Shown: piece after piece, positions 36,504-48,419 of the stretch
Position numbering within the stretch: position 1 is the first letter of the stretch
How the letters are laid out: each line of letters opens with the position of its first letter
Assembly: GCA_032622095.1 (NCBI GenBank)
Contig: CP136066.1
Location: 53,040,609-53,104,608, forward strand
Source: Siphonodentalium dalli
Lineage: Eukaryota; Mollusca; Scaphopoda; Gadilida; Siphonodentaliidae
Direction: 5' to 3'
DNA: 64,000 nucleotides
The notes under the pieces: generated by a model
Told to the model about the DNA's origin: nothing
The model's database searches: none
The model's input: only the letters and a program-made list of their open reading frames with translations
Position numbers and translations under genes: made by a program

Positions 36504-36775
36504 TACATATTCAAGTATGTGGCATACAAAACACCACATGATACATACATGTACATGTACTACATACCATCTATAAAAAATATTTGGTTTTCTAAAACCA
36601 CAGTTGATGTTTTGCTCAGAGCATGACCACGTTGCATGTAACTTGGATCAACACTGGAACAGTATTGATGGTAATTTTCAACATGGTCTCACTGAGGTTC
36701 TATCAGATATAAATACTAGTACGGTTGAGGGAGACAATTATTTTGAGAATATGTGAACCTGTGTTAACATGAGCC

Positions 36776-36842
36776 TAAGGCGACACCAATTTTTAAGTCT
36801 GGTTTACGAACACCTCCTACAACTTTTTGTCCATTTCATGAA
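36776..36842 (-). repeat. 67-bp inverted repeat partner
   Basis: Reverse complement of 33504-33570 with few mismatches. Confidence 0.75.
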
Positions 36843-37146
36843 AACAAATAAAACTGTTTTCTCCCAAAATATTTTACATGCGTACTGATTTTCATGTGTT
36901 GACGCATCCGGTTCTGCTTATGATCATTTACATATCCATATTTTCATGTATTTCATGACAAGATATGTCTTGTTTGGTTCAGAATTTTATTCAAAAACAT
37001 TTTTTCACAATTTATGTGAAATTCCACGATTTACTTGATATAAATTGGGGGGACAATCTTTTTTATTTTTTTCCCTCCTGCACTGTCCTGCATCTACTTT
37101 TGTTATCCCCACATTATAGTAAACCAGACTTAAAAATTGGTGTCGC

Positions 37147-37477
37147 CTAAATATCATCTGATGGAGTCAAAATCATTGAACCGTCACTTATGCATGCACA
37201 TGTAGTCTTGAACTCTTGATGTTGAGTCTGGGTTTCATCATTTTCATTAGTTTGCTGTAGCCTGTTATCCACCAAAGGTTGAGGTGTTATGGAACAACTG
37301 TATGGCATCGTATACTGTTATCTTTTGAGTAAATATGGAGTCTCTAATTCTTTTATCAGTCACGCATCTACTCATCAAATTGACATTAGTATAATCCTTA
37401 AATATTTGTAAATTGTAACAATTGTCACCATGAACTTGTTGATAATTTTCTTTGTCGTGTAACAACTGTTGTACCAA
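37147..37477 (-). pseudogene. Unidentified coding remnant in the giant element
   Basis: On the minus strand, one frame (37477-37265) reads 'NYQQVHGDNCYNLQIFKDYT' and 'TDKRIRDSIFTQKITVYDAI' to a stop. A second frame (from about 37308 to the TAG at 37149-37147) reads 'QQTNENDETQTQHQEFKTTC' and 'GSMILTPSDDI'. Both look coding, and together they suggest one gene end with a single frameshift between about 37265 and 37317. I do not recognise the family. It stops right beside a copy of the GTGTCGCC repeat. Confidence 0.45.
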
Positions 37478-37479
37478 GT

Positions 37480-38585
37480 TTCAATGCCGCGTCCTCCTGG
37501 AATGTAGGGATTACTGGTGCCTTTAATAGTGATGCATCATTGCCAGTTAATGTACATTAGAGTGGAACTGAATTAACAATGTCACATTGACACAGTAAGA
37601 CCAGTAAAACAGCAAAAGAAGTATTATTGTAACAGCAGGCTTAACACTATCAGTACGGTACCGTATGAGTCTATGGCCACATGTACATGTACAGTAGTAC
37701 AGACCCCTCACTATCGCAGATCAAACTTCTCAATTTGCTTCTGGACAGGTGCATGATCAGGCCACTGCCACTGCATCATGCTTGTACCGGTACCACAAAT
37801 TCAATTTTGCGTATTGTCGTAGCGTGACAATTACAAATAATTACAATGTACTGTACATGTATTACTTTTCAATTCAATCCCAATGCACTATGTCCACTGT
37901 CAGTGGTTTTCATGTGATACAAATATTCCAGGTCATACAGATGTGTCAGCGGGAATATTCTGGTTATGGGCAGATGGCCGTTCAATACTATAGTTGATCT
38001 GTTTCGTTATCGTAGCTTAATTCCTACTGTTCCGGGAATTGAAATATTTTTTGTCACATGAAATTCAGTCTTTTTCGATATTTGCGCACATCCATGCAGA
38101 CAAAATCGGCGAATCTTATTTATAAGTCCACAGTTTATCCGTTTGTAGCGAATACACCATTTCCCTCTGTCATTCCGCGTTGATTCGCGACAAAATTAAC
38201 TCAAAACACCACAAGGAATTTATCGGCGCTTCTTTTCGAAGTAACGGTAACTAAAAGTTAAGATTGTAATTTGGCTGCAGAAACGAAACGAAACGAATTT
38301 TGAAACACAATAATTGTATTCACTAATATTTTCCTGTTGATATATGGTCTACTATAGTATACGCAATCATTTATTTGAAATACTAAGTATCACTTAGAGA
38401 GTAATTCTTACTGATAATTAGAAATATCTTTATTTTGTATCCCTTTAATATTAAATACCGGTAATGGCCCTGAAAATTGTCTGTTTGTCAGCTTAATGTT
38501 CACTAGTTATAGCTAGGCTGTTAGATAAAGTGTGATATTGCTTCATTTGTCCGGGGTAGTGTATTGTCATACTGTCATAATAAAC
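37480..38585. other. No recognised feature
   Basis: Includes CTGTACATGT-rich DNA. An open stretch ending at 37992 follows 'atattccag' at 37931 and could be a short terminal exon, but two frames are equally plausible. Confidence 0.35.
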
Positions 38586-38587
38586 TT

Positions 38588-40215
38588 CAAGTAATAAGGT
38601 AACTACTCGCCAATGATGCTTGAATACAGAAATGGTTAATAAGGTAACTACCTGTCAATGACCGACGTCTTAATATAGAAAGGGCTAATAAGGTAACTAA
38701 CTACACAGCAATGATACTTAGTATAGAAAGGTTAATAATTTAACTTCTTGTCAATGATGCTTCAATATAGAAAGGGTTAATAAGGTAACTACATGTCAAT
38801 AATGCTTTAATAAAGAAAGGGTTAATAAGATAAAGTTCTACACGTCAATGATGCTTTAATACAGAAAGAGCTAATATGGTAACTACACGACAATGATGTT
38901 TTAATATAGAAAGGGTTAATATGGTAATTACACGCCAATGGTGCTTTAATATAGAAAGGGTTACTATGGTAACTACCGTCAATGATGCTTTAATATAGAA
39001 CTGGCTAATATGATAACTACATGTCAATGATGCTTTAATATAGAAAGGGTTAATAAGGTAACTACACGCCAATGATGCTTCAATGCAAAAATGGTTAATA
39101 AAGTAACTACCCATCAATGGTGCATTTATATAGAAAGGGTTAATAAGGTAACTACACGTCAATGATACTTAGTATATAACGGGTTGTTTAAGGTAACTAC
39201 CTGTCAATTAATGCTTTAATATAGAAAGGGTTAATAAGGTAACTACATGCCAATGATACTTAGTATAGAAAGGGTTAATAAGGTAACTGCCTGTCAATTA
39301 ATGCTTTAATATAGAAAGGGTTAATAAGGTAACTACACGTCAATGTATATGAAGGGTTAATAAGGTAACTACACGACAATGGCACTTTAGTATATACAGG
39401 GTTAATAAGGCAACTATCCATCAATGGTGCTTTAATATTGAAAGGGTTAACATGGTAACCACACGTCAGTGATGTTTTAATATAGAAAGGGTTAATAAGG
39501 TAACTACACATCAATGGTGATTTAATATAGAAAGGGTTAATAAGGTAACTTCGCGTCAATGATGCTTTAATATAGAAAGGGTTAATATGGTAACTACTCA
39601 CCAATGATAATTTTAAAGAACGGGTTAATAGTGTAACTACCCGGCAATAATTCTTTAATATAGAAATGGTTAATATGGTAATTACACGTCAATGATGCTT
39701 TAATATAGAAAGGGTTATAATAAGGTAACTACACGTCAATGATGCTTTAATACAAAAATTGTTAATAAGGTAACTACCCGTCAATGGCGATTTAATATAG
39801 AAAGGGTTAATAAGGTAACTACACGCCAATGGTACTTAGTATAGAAATGGATAAGGTAATTATACACGACAATGATAATTTGGTATATACAGAGTTAATA
39901 AGGCAAATACCAGTCACTGATGCTATAATATAGAAAGGGTTAACATGGTAACTACACATCAATTATGTTTTAATATAGAAAGGGTTAATAATGTAACTAC
40001 ACGTCAATGATGCTTTAATACAGAACGGGTTAATAAGGTAACTTCACGTCAATGATGCTTTAATATAGAATGGGTTAATACTGTAACTACTCACCAATGT
40101 TACTTACTATAGAAAGGGTTAATAAGGTAACTACCTGTCAATTAATGCTTTAATATAGAATGGTTAATAATGGTTAACTACACGCCAATGATGCTGTAAT
40201 ATAGAACGGGTTAAT
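38588..40215 (+). repeat. Minisatellite, ~45-bp units, about 36 copies
   Basis: Unit 'gttaataaggtaactacacg' + 'tcaatgatgctttaatatagaaagg', with diverged unit lengths of roughly 38-48 bp. Open frames on the minus strand with repeated 'LINPFYIKA' come from the array. It lies directly inside the right end of the giant element. Confidence 0.93.
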
Positions 40216-40249
40216 ACGGTAATTTCAAGTGCAGATTATACAGTTTAAC

Positions 40250-40563
40250 AAAATACCACAGGTGTATATATCCGGGTGAACACTGTAGTAAATACCTGGG
40301 CGAAAACCTGGTGTAGATACCTGGGTGTAAATACTCCGGATAACCTGGGTCTAAATACCACCCGGGTGTGACAGCGTTTTTCTAAATTATATCCGTAAAA
40401 ACCCGGGTAAACTGGGGTTTAACCTAACATATATACAAAACACCAGGGTAAATCTTTATAAAGCCCTGATTTACCTGGGTGTAACCTGGGTGTGACCTGG
40501 TGGAACCAGGGTAAAACCTACATGTACCGGGGTTCATCAGGGGTATACCTAGGTAAACACCAA
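40250..40563 (-). repeat. ACCTGGGTGTA minisatellite, right end
   Basis: Diverged 'tacctgggtgtaaatacc' units run up to the right terminal repeat, mirroring 19300-20035 at the left end. Confidence 0.8.
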
Positions 40564-40594
40564 GATTTACCCAGGTACATTTTTATATGGGTAG
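40564..40594 (-). repeat. Right terminal inverted repeat (31 bp)
   Basis: Perfect reverse complement of 19269-19299, followed by GCGTCCAA, the continuation of the interrupted family copy. Confidence 0.85.
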
Positions 40595-40789
40595 CGTCCA
40601 ATTAGAACATTAACATAAAACGGATTTAGTGGTAAGCTTATATATGTCGGAAGTGACTTCAATGTTCATTAAATATTATGATTATGTATATATATCCACA
40701 GGTTTATAAGTATGATGACTAGTACACTTGCTTGAATACATAATGCTATCATGAGAATGAGTATCGATGAGCATGCCAAGCACAATTAG

Positions 40790-41197
40790 TTGTCATCGAT
40801 AGCAACATCCAGTAAATTCGCATCTTATCGTATTATCAAGACCTCATTTGAACGAGAAAGTTACCTATCAATAACAAAACACCGAGTCATGCAAAGCATC
40901 CTTCTTTTCCGAACGAGGAACCATAGACTCTCAATAGAATATGGCACGTGGACCAATGCCCCATAATCGGATAGATTATGTGCCCTCTGCAACTCAGAAA
41001 TATGCGACGAGTATCATGTAATCCTTAAATGTATTGAACCCCAAGACATACGCTTACATTACCTGGGACCATACTATTATCGGAGACCAAACGCTAACAA
41101 GTTAGCAGCACTATTCAATAACCACAACAAAAGAATTACCATGAATCTCTCAGTTTTTATAAAAAAAAAGGTCATTGATATATTTCGGAACTCTTGA
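40790..41197 (+). pseudogene. LINE C-terminal fragment
   Basis: A plus-strand frame between TAG at 40787 and TGA at 41197 reads 'SSKFASYRIIKTSFERESYL', 'RNHRLSIEYGTW', then one internal TAA, then 'LCALCNSEICDEYHVILKC' and 'RRPNANKLAALFNNHNK'. The C-x2-C...H...C box near the C-terminus of a non-LTR retrotransposon ORF2 is clear. The piece lacks RT and endonuclease and is 5'-truncated, as is usual for LINEs. The clade cannot be given from this part. Confidence 0.72.
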
Positions 41198-41199
41198 GG

Positions 41200-42850
41200 C
41201 TACATTTTCGGACAAACAAGTAACCCCCTTCAAAATATACCGTTATAATATACTTGTTTCTTACACATGTACCAACATTTTATGAAGAAGGACCCCAACA
41301 CCAATACAATAGTTTATGGCTGCAGATGGGCTTATTTGATAAGCACAACAAGTAATACAATCTGATTCCTCTTGAGGCTTAATCACTTAAACCATTCAAA
41401 ATCCATATCCATTGACCGAACACGCAACCATTACGCCGAAATTAATAACAATAACCCTATATATCTATCAGACAAAATATAAATATAAAAGAAGCATCTT
41501 TCCCTTCCCGCGCTCTCTCTCCATTCTCCATCTATATACCTTGTCTTTCACTCTATATTATCTCTCTCTCTCTACGTCTGTCTTACATATAATGTTTGTG
41601 TTCTATTGAAATAGTGTTCAACTATCCTTTCCCAGTGTTCAGTCAGTCGAATTTTTCAAAGCAGTCAAACAGAAACAAAAGGCCCATTGCCTATTTTAAA
41701 AAACTTAATGTCATTATCGCGATATATAACTTGAACAAACGTCGACCGATTTTATGCATAGTTGATAAACGGATTTTTCATAGCAACATCTCGGTCGTTC
41801 TCGTAAAGCGGATGTTTTACCTGAGATATGGATTTTAAATTGTGTACTTGAGTAATCCCAGGGCGACAACTTTAAAGCACTTCAACTAAACTGATCCCTG
41901 TTCTACGACAATATCTGGAAATAAATAAAAACATCGATGCTCAACTGTTGTTAAATATATATTATTATTTTTATTGGCGTACATGCGTCCTATTACCATA
42001 CTGTTGGGGATAGCATTTTGAATCTACCCATATATAAAATTTATATGTTCTTACAAGTATATGACCCAATCAAAATAGATGCACAGCGAACAATTTGTAT
42101 GAGGTTTCTGGTCATTAGCAATACATAATGGATAGAGTATGACAAACAACAGGTGATTCACCAAAATGGTTGCCATGCCAACGGTGTACGTTATTCGGAT
42201 CATATTTTATCTCCATAAAATTGACGATTGTGTCCTCTTTCCACCCAACTAATGGTGTGGCCATTGTCTATCGGGAAGAGCAATTTCTAAGTTTAAGGGT
42301 CGCCAATTGGCCTGGTCACATGTTTCGTAAAATCTCTCATACAAGTAATAATCAGCATATGGATAAGATATGTGTCTCAAAATAAAGGCTATGATCTCCA
42401 GAATGTAACAGAATATCAATATGATGCAATAAATTGAGAAAGGTTCCTCATAAAGACAAATAATAGCACATGAAGTGATAAAACACTTGACCTTTCATAG
42501 TCACCTTGACTCTTGAGATCAATGCTGGAGGTTCGTCTTGGAGAATGTATGCATGCAAGTATTATTATATAACCATATCCACCAACAAGTCCACCGTTGT
42601 CACTAAACTAATTCACATATGATCATCTTCCAGAATTCTCAGAAACCACATACTGTTGCTATGGTAATGCCATTTTTAGGCTACTAATCGATAAGAAGCT
42701 TATCAACAATGGTTTCCAATGTCTCCAGTATATGGGATTTACGATTAACTACATTGCACGAAATCCCCAATTTTGTTTACGAAACCCATTTTTTTATACA
42801 AATGACAGGCTACTATGAAGAAAGTTGGAGTGGGACATGGACAGATCTTT
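41200..42850. other. No recognised gene; CT-rich patch
   Basis: A (CT)n-rich stretch at 41505-41590. The rest is AT-rich without splice-flanked coding segments or repeat pairs that I could find. Confidence 0.4.
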
Positions 42851-42861
42851 CTGGAGCATCC

Positions 42862-43175
42862 GGGGCCTCGGTGGCTCAATCGGTTAGGGGTACAACTCCA
42901 AGCCGTTTCGCCCTCCAGCGCTGGCGATAAGGGTTCAAATCCTCATGTTTCCGTCGTGGACTTTGTAGCTCGAAATCGTTATCTGGTGGAGATACCAGTT
43001 ACTCGCAGATGGCCGGTGGTTTGCGGCGCATGGTTGACGAGTTTATCAGCCATTGATATCACTGTTAGATTAGTCGCAAGTGTGCGGATTTCCTCCACCA
43101 CTAAAACTGGCAATGTCGGGATACGGCCTTAGTTGCTAAAGCGACAATAAACCCCAATCAATCAATCAATCAATC
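42862..43175 (+). mobile_element. tRNA-headed SINE with (AATC)n tail
   Basis: Starts 'ggggcctcggtggctcaatc' (A box TGGCTCAATCGG) and has a B box GGTTCAAATCC near 42933. The body includes CGGTGGTTT and TTTCCTCCACCA, a core found in many lophotrochozoan SINEs. The tail is (AATC)n. An 11-bp target duplication CTGGAGCATCC lies at 42851-42861 and 43176-43186, proving insertion. Confidence 0.92.
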
Positions 43176-43299
43176 CTGGAGCATCCAAAGGTTTCCAAGA
43201 ACTATTGCGACGTGGTTGCAAGAATGGATGCAAAAACAATTGCAACTTTTCGAGGGCATCATTAAGCTGTACTGCTCTATGCAGTTGCAATTGCAAATA

Positions 43300-43455
43300 C
43301 AGTAATGCCCTAAGTAATCGACCCCTTAACCACTACAGAATTATGGGTAATTTTCAGGATTTAGTCGGAAATAAATATCCATATTTCCGACTAAATCCTG
43401 AAAGTTACCCATAATTCTGCTGTGGTTAGGATGTCGATTACTTAAGGCATTACTG
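43300..43455. mobile_element. Palindromic CAGTAATG MITE, copy 4
   Basis: 156 bp, TA at 43298-43299 and 43456-43457. Shortened centre; ends CAGTAATGCCCTAAGTAATC and inverted. Confidence 0.88.
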
Positions 43456-44340
43456 TAAGTGTTGCCAAAAGTGACATGTATGCAAGTTTTTCCAACTCTT
43501 TAGGGTGCGTTCACACAACTAGCAGAATTGACTGGCGATTTGTCATGAATTATTCATACTTGACTATCCATTGCACATTCTTGAATGCCACTTATCGCAG
43601 AATGAGTGTCTTCGACTGTTTTATCCTATATTGGAGCGGCGAAATGCCACGAGTTATTGCATGATTGATTCTCATAATATATTAGAATCAATTTTTTTAG
43701 CACACTTAAGTTGTGTAACAACTATATAGGGAATTACATATATCTCACGATATTGCTATTGTAAATGTAAGCAATTCATATCATACATTGTCGCACATAA
43801 TTCGCACCTACGGTCGTAATAAAAACATTTGCTTACCTCTATTTTGAAGAATTATAGCTAATATCATAAATATGTAAACTTTGCGGTACTTGTATGTTGT
43901 GTATATAATACCACAATGATTAGCAGCTTGTCAAATTGTGAATAAGTGGTATTATAGCTGCACAAAGGTAATCGGGTAGCTCCATAGCAACGGTTGCCAA
44001 GCAGTTTTGTACCAGACCAATATTGTCCATACACACTAGCTAAAATGATATGATATAAAGTTAACGCGGAAGATTGTCATAATCAACTTTCAGATAGTTT
44101 TATATCATAGAAATGCTTCTCGTGGCATTGTAACCATCAATTATAGTAATCAAAACAAACAACCCATTGTTTTTCTTTTGCATTATATTTACGCTACTCC
44201 ATCATCTTCTGGCCTATAATTTTTGTTTTGCAATCCTTAGAATTGTTATATATATATACAGAGTGATTTATCAGTTTATATTTTCTTGTCAAAGTACATT
44301 TTATAATAAAAAATATACACACATCTCAATAAAATGTCGA
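43456..44340. other. No recognised feature
   Basis: AT-rich DNA with short open frames only. Confidence 0.4.
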
Positions 44341-44344
44341 TACA

Positions 44345-44700
44345 CGCAGCCAATAATAGGGACTTTCAAACAAATGGCGGCCATTTTATCCGCCATTTTG
44401 ATTCTACCCAACTATAACGGACACATGAGTCAATGGATATATAGCCTGATCCCTTTTCAGTACAAATAGGTACATAAAACATTGTTTTTCGATCATAAAC
44501 TGAGTCATAACGATGCATACTTGTTGGGATTGAGAGAAAAACAAGAGTTGTTGTCAAAACGGTTGCCATGGCAACCATGGGCATTCTCCACCTTGGCATG
44601 ATATCAAAAATGTCTTATTTTTATATGTAGTACATGCGTGTCAAGTTTGGTGCTTTTACCATAAAATGCACGATTGTGTCATCTATCCGCCCCACTATTA
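44345..44700 (-). repeat. 'TAGTAGGGCGG' dispersed repeat, longest copy
   Basis: Inverted relative to 10004 and 16404. Contains 'cggttgccatggcaacc' and 'aaatggcggccatttt'. The outer flanks show ATAATAG/CTATTAT, which could be imperfect ends. Confidence 0.6.
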
Positions 44701-44859
44701 TGCGTGTGAATCTTATTTGGTGGGAATCTATAAAGTGATTTTGACAAGAATTGTTTTAAACGCTACATGCAGAAACCCCTATGTGATTGTTTTAGCTTTG
44801 GTTCATTAATTAAGATTGCGTATGATCATATTATTGGAAAAACGCGGAGCACTTCCTCC

Positions 44860-45320
44860 ACAATTGCATATGTGTTATATGGAATCTAATGGTGTGGTTT
44901 AGAGACACATATGTGGTGCCATCCATGTCAGGAATGGGGGTCGGAAGGAACACACAATTGACAAAACATTTTTGTCGTCGATTTTCCGGCTAACGCATAT
45001 GTTGTCATCTCCACTGTACATCGCATCTATGATATGATTCAAAGTTGCCAATGTGGCACGACCTGAGTCAAGGACGCGGCTGAGTGAGCATGACCAACAT
45101 TTATATAATCATTTTCATCGTGGACTTCATGCGAACTAAAATAACGATATTTCCTTGATATAAGAAACAGAACTGTGCAATGTAAATTTAAAGGGGCACC
45201 ATTTGAGTCATGACTGGGGAGAATGGGAATGGGCGCCAAAATTAATAAAAATGTTGGTTTAAAGTTTCCAAATTGGTGGTGTCTATAAGTCATCGTGTGC
45301 CGTGAATAATATGTGGATCG
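44860..45320 (+). repeat. Diverged Helitron-internal tandem units
   Basis: 'ggaatctaatggtgtggttt', 'gcgccaaaattaataaaaat' and related phrases match the units within H2-H4 but are more diverged. No Helitron end is visible. Confidence 0.5.
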
Positions 45321-45389
45321 TATCACAAATATAACTTCATATATTTGAAATATTTTGGGATTCGTTTTTGACAAGCTGTTCAATTAAAG

Positions 45390-45611
45390 TCATGCTTTCT
45401 TGAAATCTTGGAAACGTAGCTGCATATGGTTGACGTGCTCAATACGTTTTGTGCGGGGAACGCTCCATTCTAAAGGAAGGTACTTTTCGTCTTCTATGGT
45501 GCTATGGGAAAATATACGTAGTCCATGTTCCAATGCCATCGGTGGTTGTGTGTGGCATCCTTTTGTTGTATCTAATTTATTATTACTTATTCGCAGTCTA
45601 GTAAAATTATC
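45390..45611 (-). pseudogene. Unidentified coding-like segment
   Basis: A minus-strand frame of 73 codons ending at TGA (45392-45390) reads 'RLRISNNKLDTTKGCHTQPP', 'MALEHGLRIFSHSTIEDEKY' and 'RTKRIEHVNHMQLRFQDFKK'. Composition is protein-like. An AG precedes it but lacks a clear pyrimidine tract. Family unknown; it could be a last exon or a retro-copied fragment. Confidence 0.3.
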
Positions 45612-45679
45612 CTATTTTCTATTGATTTTGAGTGTGATATACACATATCATTTATCCAGTCCGATCCAGGGGTAGGTGT

Positions 45680-46830
45680 ACACGTGAGGGCGCCATAAAA
45701 GGTTTGTGATATGGACCAATGTTTGTTGTTGACAAATAAGGCCCAATTACTCAACCAAATTGTTATGCATATTAATATTTTGTTATCTGATAACACTATT
45801 AAAAAGATAGGTTAATTTTACATGTGGGTAAGGAAGGGAAATCAACATAATTATGCATGTGCATACATGAGTATTTGTCGATTGCTTGCACAGAGCTTAT
45901 CGTTAATAATAATATGCTGATTCATACATATATCTATCGCACCATGTACGGTGCGCTTAAATCATGAACTCATACCAGCTCATAGTATACTTTCCAATGT
46001 AAAGACGGTCATCAGATAGAGACAAGAAACGATATAATATAATAATTTTACCCCATTCACAGGCGAATTTCGAATATTAATTCTGAATCCAATCTTTGAA
46101 GAAGACATTTCTTTCGTATGTAACATCAGTATGTCGCTTATTTTTTTTATCAAAATACCGATAATTAAAACCAGCCAGTTTTGGGTTGTAAGAAGATTCC
46201 ATGTGTTCTATTTTAATACGTAATAATTGAAATATATGCACATGGGACAAGTCGACCAGGATATTTTATAATTTCCAGATTGCTATATCATTCTAAGTGA
46301 CAAAAATCAGTTTAGTCCTGAAGTAACTCCAAAATCCAACTTGCTATAAAAGACTCTCGTTTTACATTGTTCCAAGTGCGCATGTTTCCACATCATATTC
46401 ATATTATATTATTTAAAGGAATAAGTGTTACTGTGTCAGTAATATTGATTGATCTGAGTGAAAGGGTATACATTTCTCTACAGTTTGGTGTTAGGGCGAC
46501 CCTTATAATCCATCTTATTAGCTCTCCCCAGATTTCCAAACTTAAAAAATTGACTCTCTCGAAAACATAAAATATGCACTTAGGACAAGTTGGAACTCAA
46601 GTCGCGAGTTCTTTACTTAACAGGCTAAAGCGTCTTATTAAGTCGCATAATCAGTATATATGCACAGTGATGCGTTTATTATTCATAGCATTTATAACTA
46701 TATAGATACTTCTGGAAGAACCCAAATATGTGCGTATAGCCATACCCATTTAATGTACTGCATGGAAACTATTTTTTTTTACAAATTGTGAGGTACACAT
46801 GAATGTACACCTGATGGAGCTTCATTCCAA
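45680..46830. other. No recognised feature
   Basis: AT-rich DNA with short open frames only. Confidence 0.4.
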
Positions 46831-46843
46831 TTCTAATACCGAT

Positions 46844-48419
46844 CAGGCTTGGGGCAATTACTTGTGAATGTAATTAATTACAATTACAATTACTTCAACA
46901 TTTTTCAATTACAATTCCCATTACATCTAATTCACAATGTAATTAATTACAATTACAATTACTTTGAAATGTAATTCAATTACAATTACAATTACATTTC
47001 AGTACAGAATTGAAGTAGGAACACTTTTTATTTATATGAACTTTATTTGATAACAAAACATAAATTTAATGCAAGATAAAATACACGAAGAAGCACAATA
47101 ATGAAGCACACTTGGTACAGAGCAGCCAATGTATTAGGTCCAGGATAGGTGTTCGTAGAACTGAGCGATCATGATTTATAGCTGGCAATTCCAGCGTGTT
47201 GCATTGGCAACTTCGTAGCCTAGGTTGATCTTCTAGAAATTGGGATGCTATCAGAGATTTGTGTACTTTGCTAACTATCTTTTCTAGGCTGTTGGTAACT
47301 TGCTGATGGTGCTTGTGTGACTGTGTATTCATAGACATCTTGATGCTTTCGCTATAAAATGAAAATAATAAGAGTATTTTAGTAACACATACTAGTACAT
47401 GTATCCATCATTTAATTATTAAGGGAATAAGACGTCCCAGTAAGTCAGACACAAAGTCAGGCCATTGTAAAGGACAATGATATAATCAACACTCTAATTG
47501 TTAATTAGAGTCATAAACATAATTAGCCTTTGTGGCCAACAGCTTACTGGTGACACAATGCATCCACTAGACACTGCTAATTGGGGATTAGTGAAGCAGC
47601 TATTTCTCCCCACATTGTCATTCATTTGCAAATTAGAAGGGACAAGACACAATACATATACCAATACCACCATATGACTGAAGTAATATGTCAATGGAAT
47701 TAAACAAAACTAATACATAGAAATGGAAACTTACCTCCAAATGTGTCACAAAATTGGAGGTAACTTTTTTGGAACCGGAGATTGTAGTTGGGCAAAGTTT
47801 GCACTTCGCTTTCATAGTACACGACGTGTCTTTCTGCAAATCAAAATGCTGCCAGATTGTTTTTGTAGACATGTTGATAGCATTTTAGCAATGGTTGGTA
47901 TGATTCTACTATAGCATATATATACCATATCAGGTGGAGATAATGAAACATGATCATAAGAGTGATCTATTATAGTGATCTATTGTCAATTATTTGAAGT
48001 TGGTTTCTCATTGTATTTATCAAAACAAGCCTTCTACCTCAAAGGTTAACCAATGCTTAATCAACCAAAGAGGTCTCAACATAATTAACCATTGAGACAC
48101 AGTGGATGAAAACTCAGTGTTGTGACAACATAGTGATAGCCAGTCACCAGTCTTACACTTTGAAATTTGGAGAGAAAAAAACATTTGAAGAAACCATTGG
48201 ATGAATCATGAAAGAGAACTTTGAGAAGAAATAAGTACCTGTGATTTTGAAGTAATTGAAATTAGACCCAAATTACAATTACAATTACATCCTAACCAAT
48301 TACAATTGCAATTACATGTAATTGAGAATAAACTCAATTACCAATTACATGCAATTACTTGAAAAAATGTAATTAATTACAGTCAATTACAATTACAAAT
48401 TACAATTACCCCATCCCTG
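46844..48419 (-). mobile_element. Short hAT transposon
   Basis: An 8-bp target duplication ATACCGAT lies at 46836-46843 and 48420-48427. The terminal inverted repeats start CAGGCTTGGGGCAATTAC (left) and CAGGGATGGGGTAATTGT (right, minus strand). Subterminal regions (46868-47000 and 48260-48415) are packed with TAATTACAATTAC repeats, likely transposase-binding arrays. At 1576 bp it is too short for a full hAT transposase, but it keeps a BED zinc finger. Confidence 0.9.
47271..47872 (-). CDS. BED zinc-finger N-terminus of a hAT transposase, two exons
   Basis: Exon 1 (47872-47735) starts ATG and reads 'STKTIWQHFDLQKD', 'KAKCKLCPTTISGSKKVTSN' and 'FVTHLE', ending GAG|GTAAGT. The intron is 47734-47352, ending TTTTATAG. 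Exon 2 (47351-47271) continues 'RKHQDVYEYTVTQAPS' to a TAG. Splicing completes the finger as C-x2-C...H-x4-H (HLERKH), as in BED domains, which bind DNA in hAT and ZBED proteins. The conserved splice and intact finger suggest a short expressed DNA-binding protein or a truncated transposase. The catalytic RNase-H-like domain and hATC dimerisation domain are absent. Confidence 0.7.

Larger units (their letters stand above)
19272..40591. mobile_element. Putative giant 21.3-kb TA-flanked transposable element
   Basis: Perfect 31-bp inverted repeats occur at 19269-19299 and 40564-40594; the left begins CTACCCATATAAAAATGTAC. Taking TA as the target duplication, the element begins CCCATATAAAAATG and ends CATTTTTATATGGG. 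An unoccupied paralogue of the target exists at 8672. Both ends continue into minisatellites built on an ACCTGGGTGTA motif. The interior has more CATGTAC and ACCGGTA than the flanks. It carries an inverted-repeat pair, nested MITEs, minisatellites and a few exon-like remnants, but no recognisable transposase, polymerase or integrase. A TA duplication fits the Tc1/mariner group or ISL2EU; the size is far above their norm. The superfamily is unassigned. Confidence 0.68.

Noticed and set aside
38845-39604. Minus-strand frames with repeated LINPFYIKA
   Set aside because: Products of the ~45-bp array, with no start context or splice signals.
38588-40215. Regular ~45-bp repeats resembling a CRISPR array
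   Set aside because: Whole units repeat with gradual divergence and no unique spacers; the window is eukaryotic. It is a minisatellite.
19260-40602. Polinton/Maverick with 6-bp target duplication TCCAAT
   Set aside because: TCCAAT lies near both ends, but the empty site at 8672 shows the break at TA, and no Polinton genes (polymerase, integrase, capsid) are visible.
42862-42945. tRNA gene
   Set aside because: A and B boxes are present, but the cloverleaf is broken and the unit has a SINE body, (AATC)n tail and 11-bp target duplication.
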